DNA from: Bacteroidota bacterium | Lineage (GTDB): Bacteria > Bacteroidota > Bacteroidia > Bacteroidales > UBA10428 | Assembly: GCA_017860375.1 (NCBI GenBank) | Contig: JAGDMB010000308.1 | Location: 1 to 6,799, forward strand | Direction: 5' to 3' | Length of the DNA stretch: 6,799 nt | Shown: in pieces, positions 6,772 through 6,799 of the stretch | How positions within the stretch are numbered: position 1 is the stretch's first letter | Layout of the letters: every line of letters starts with the position of its first letter | The notes under the pieces: model-generated | Seen by the model: only the letters and a program-made list of their open reading frames with translations | Database searches by the model: none | Told to the model about the DNA's origin: nothing | Program-made: the position numbers and the translations under genes

Positions 6772-6799
6772 ATGAAGAAGTTTCTGAAAATTTTCCTGC
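6772..6799 (+). CDS. Start of a further gene in the transporter operon, possibly the periplasmic adaptor (HlyD/MacA-type)
   Basis: Only nine codons are visible: ATG then KKFLKIFL, cut off by the window edge. A basic start followed by hydrophobic residues is what an N-terminal membrane anchor or signal looks like. An in-frame ATG at 6730 would add 14 residues (MHILNKITVKYFSA) but MKKF is the more typical start. In Bacteroidota, operons with this ATPase and two permeases often continue with a periplasmic adaptor, which would link the complex to an outer-membrane channel. That identity rests on gene order, not on sequence. Confidence 0.4.

Overview
The window looks like chromosomal DNA from a member of the Bacteroidota. 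The evidence is Bacteroidota-type lipoprotein signals with charged residues after the cysteine, -7 promoter elements of the form TAnnTTTG, weak or absent Shine-Dalgarno sequences, an ECF sigma factor followed by a membrane protein that seems to lead into a beta-barrel, and an ATPase / permease / permease operon of the MacB-FtsX type. No RNA genes, insertion sequences, CRISPR arrays or phage genes were seen. The species cannot be named from this sequence.

Left part, minus strand (1-1327): an ECF sigma-70 factor is followed after 2 bases by a partial protein that leaves the window at base 1. That protein has a short cytoplasmic segment, one transmembrane helix, a long proline/serine-rich linker and what looks like the first strand of an outer-membrane beta-barrel. 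It is inferred to be the sigma factor's membrane partner or anti-sigma protein.

Middle, plus strand (1507-3197): divergent from the sigma factor is a lipoprotein serpin (a suicide inhibitor of proteases) with an intact inhibitory hinge. Its stop codon overlaps the start of a small cysteine-containing lipoprotein of unknown function. The 179-base divergent spacer carries one -7-like element for each direction. An apparently gene-free stretch (3198-3526) follows.

Right part, plus strand (3527-6799): an ABC transporter operon. The ATPase reading frame is broken between the Q-loop and the ABC signature: about 11 residues are missing and the frame changes, which fits a net loss of about 35 bases. 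Two intact paralogous MacB/FtsX-type permeases follow, and then the first codons of another gene, possibly the periplasmic adaptor. The operon therefore appears to have intact permeases without a working ATPase, unless the break is an assembly error.

The best leads are the broken ATPase, the serpin and small-lipoprotein pair with its long reactive loop, and the sigma factor with its helix-to-barrel partner. Nothing here amounts to a clearly new biological system.
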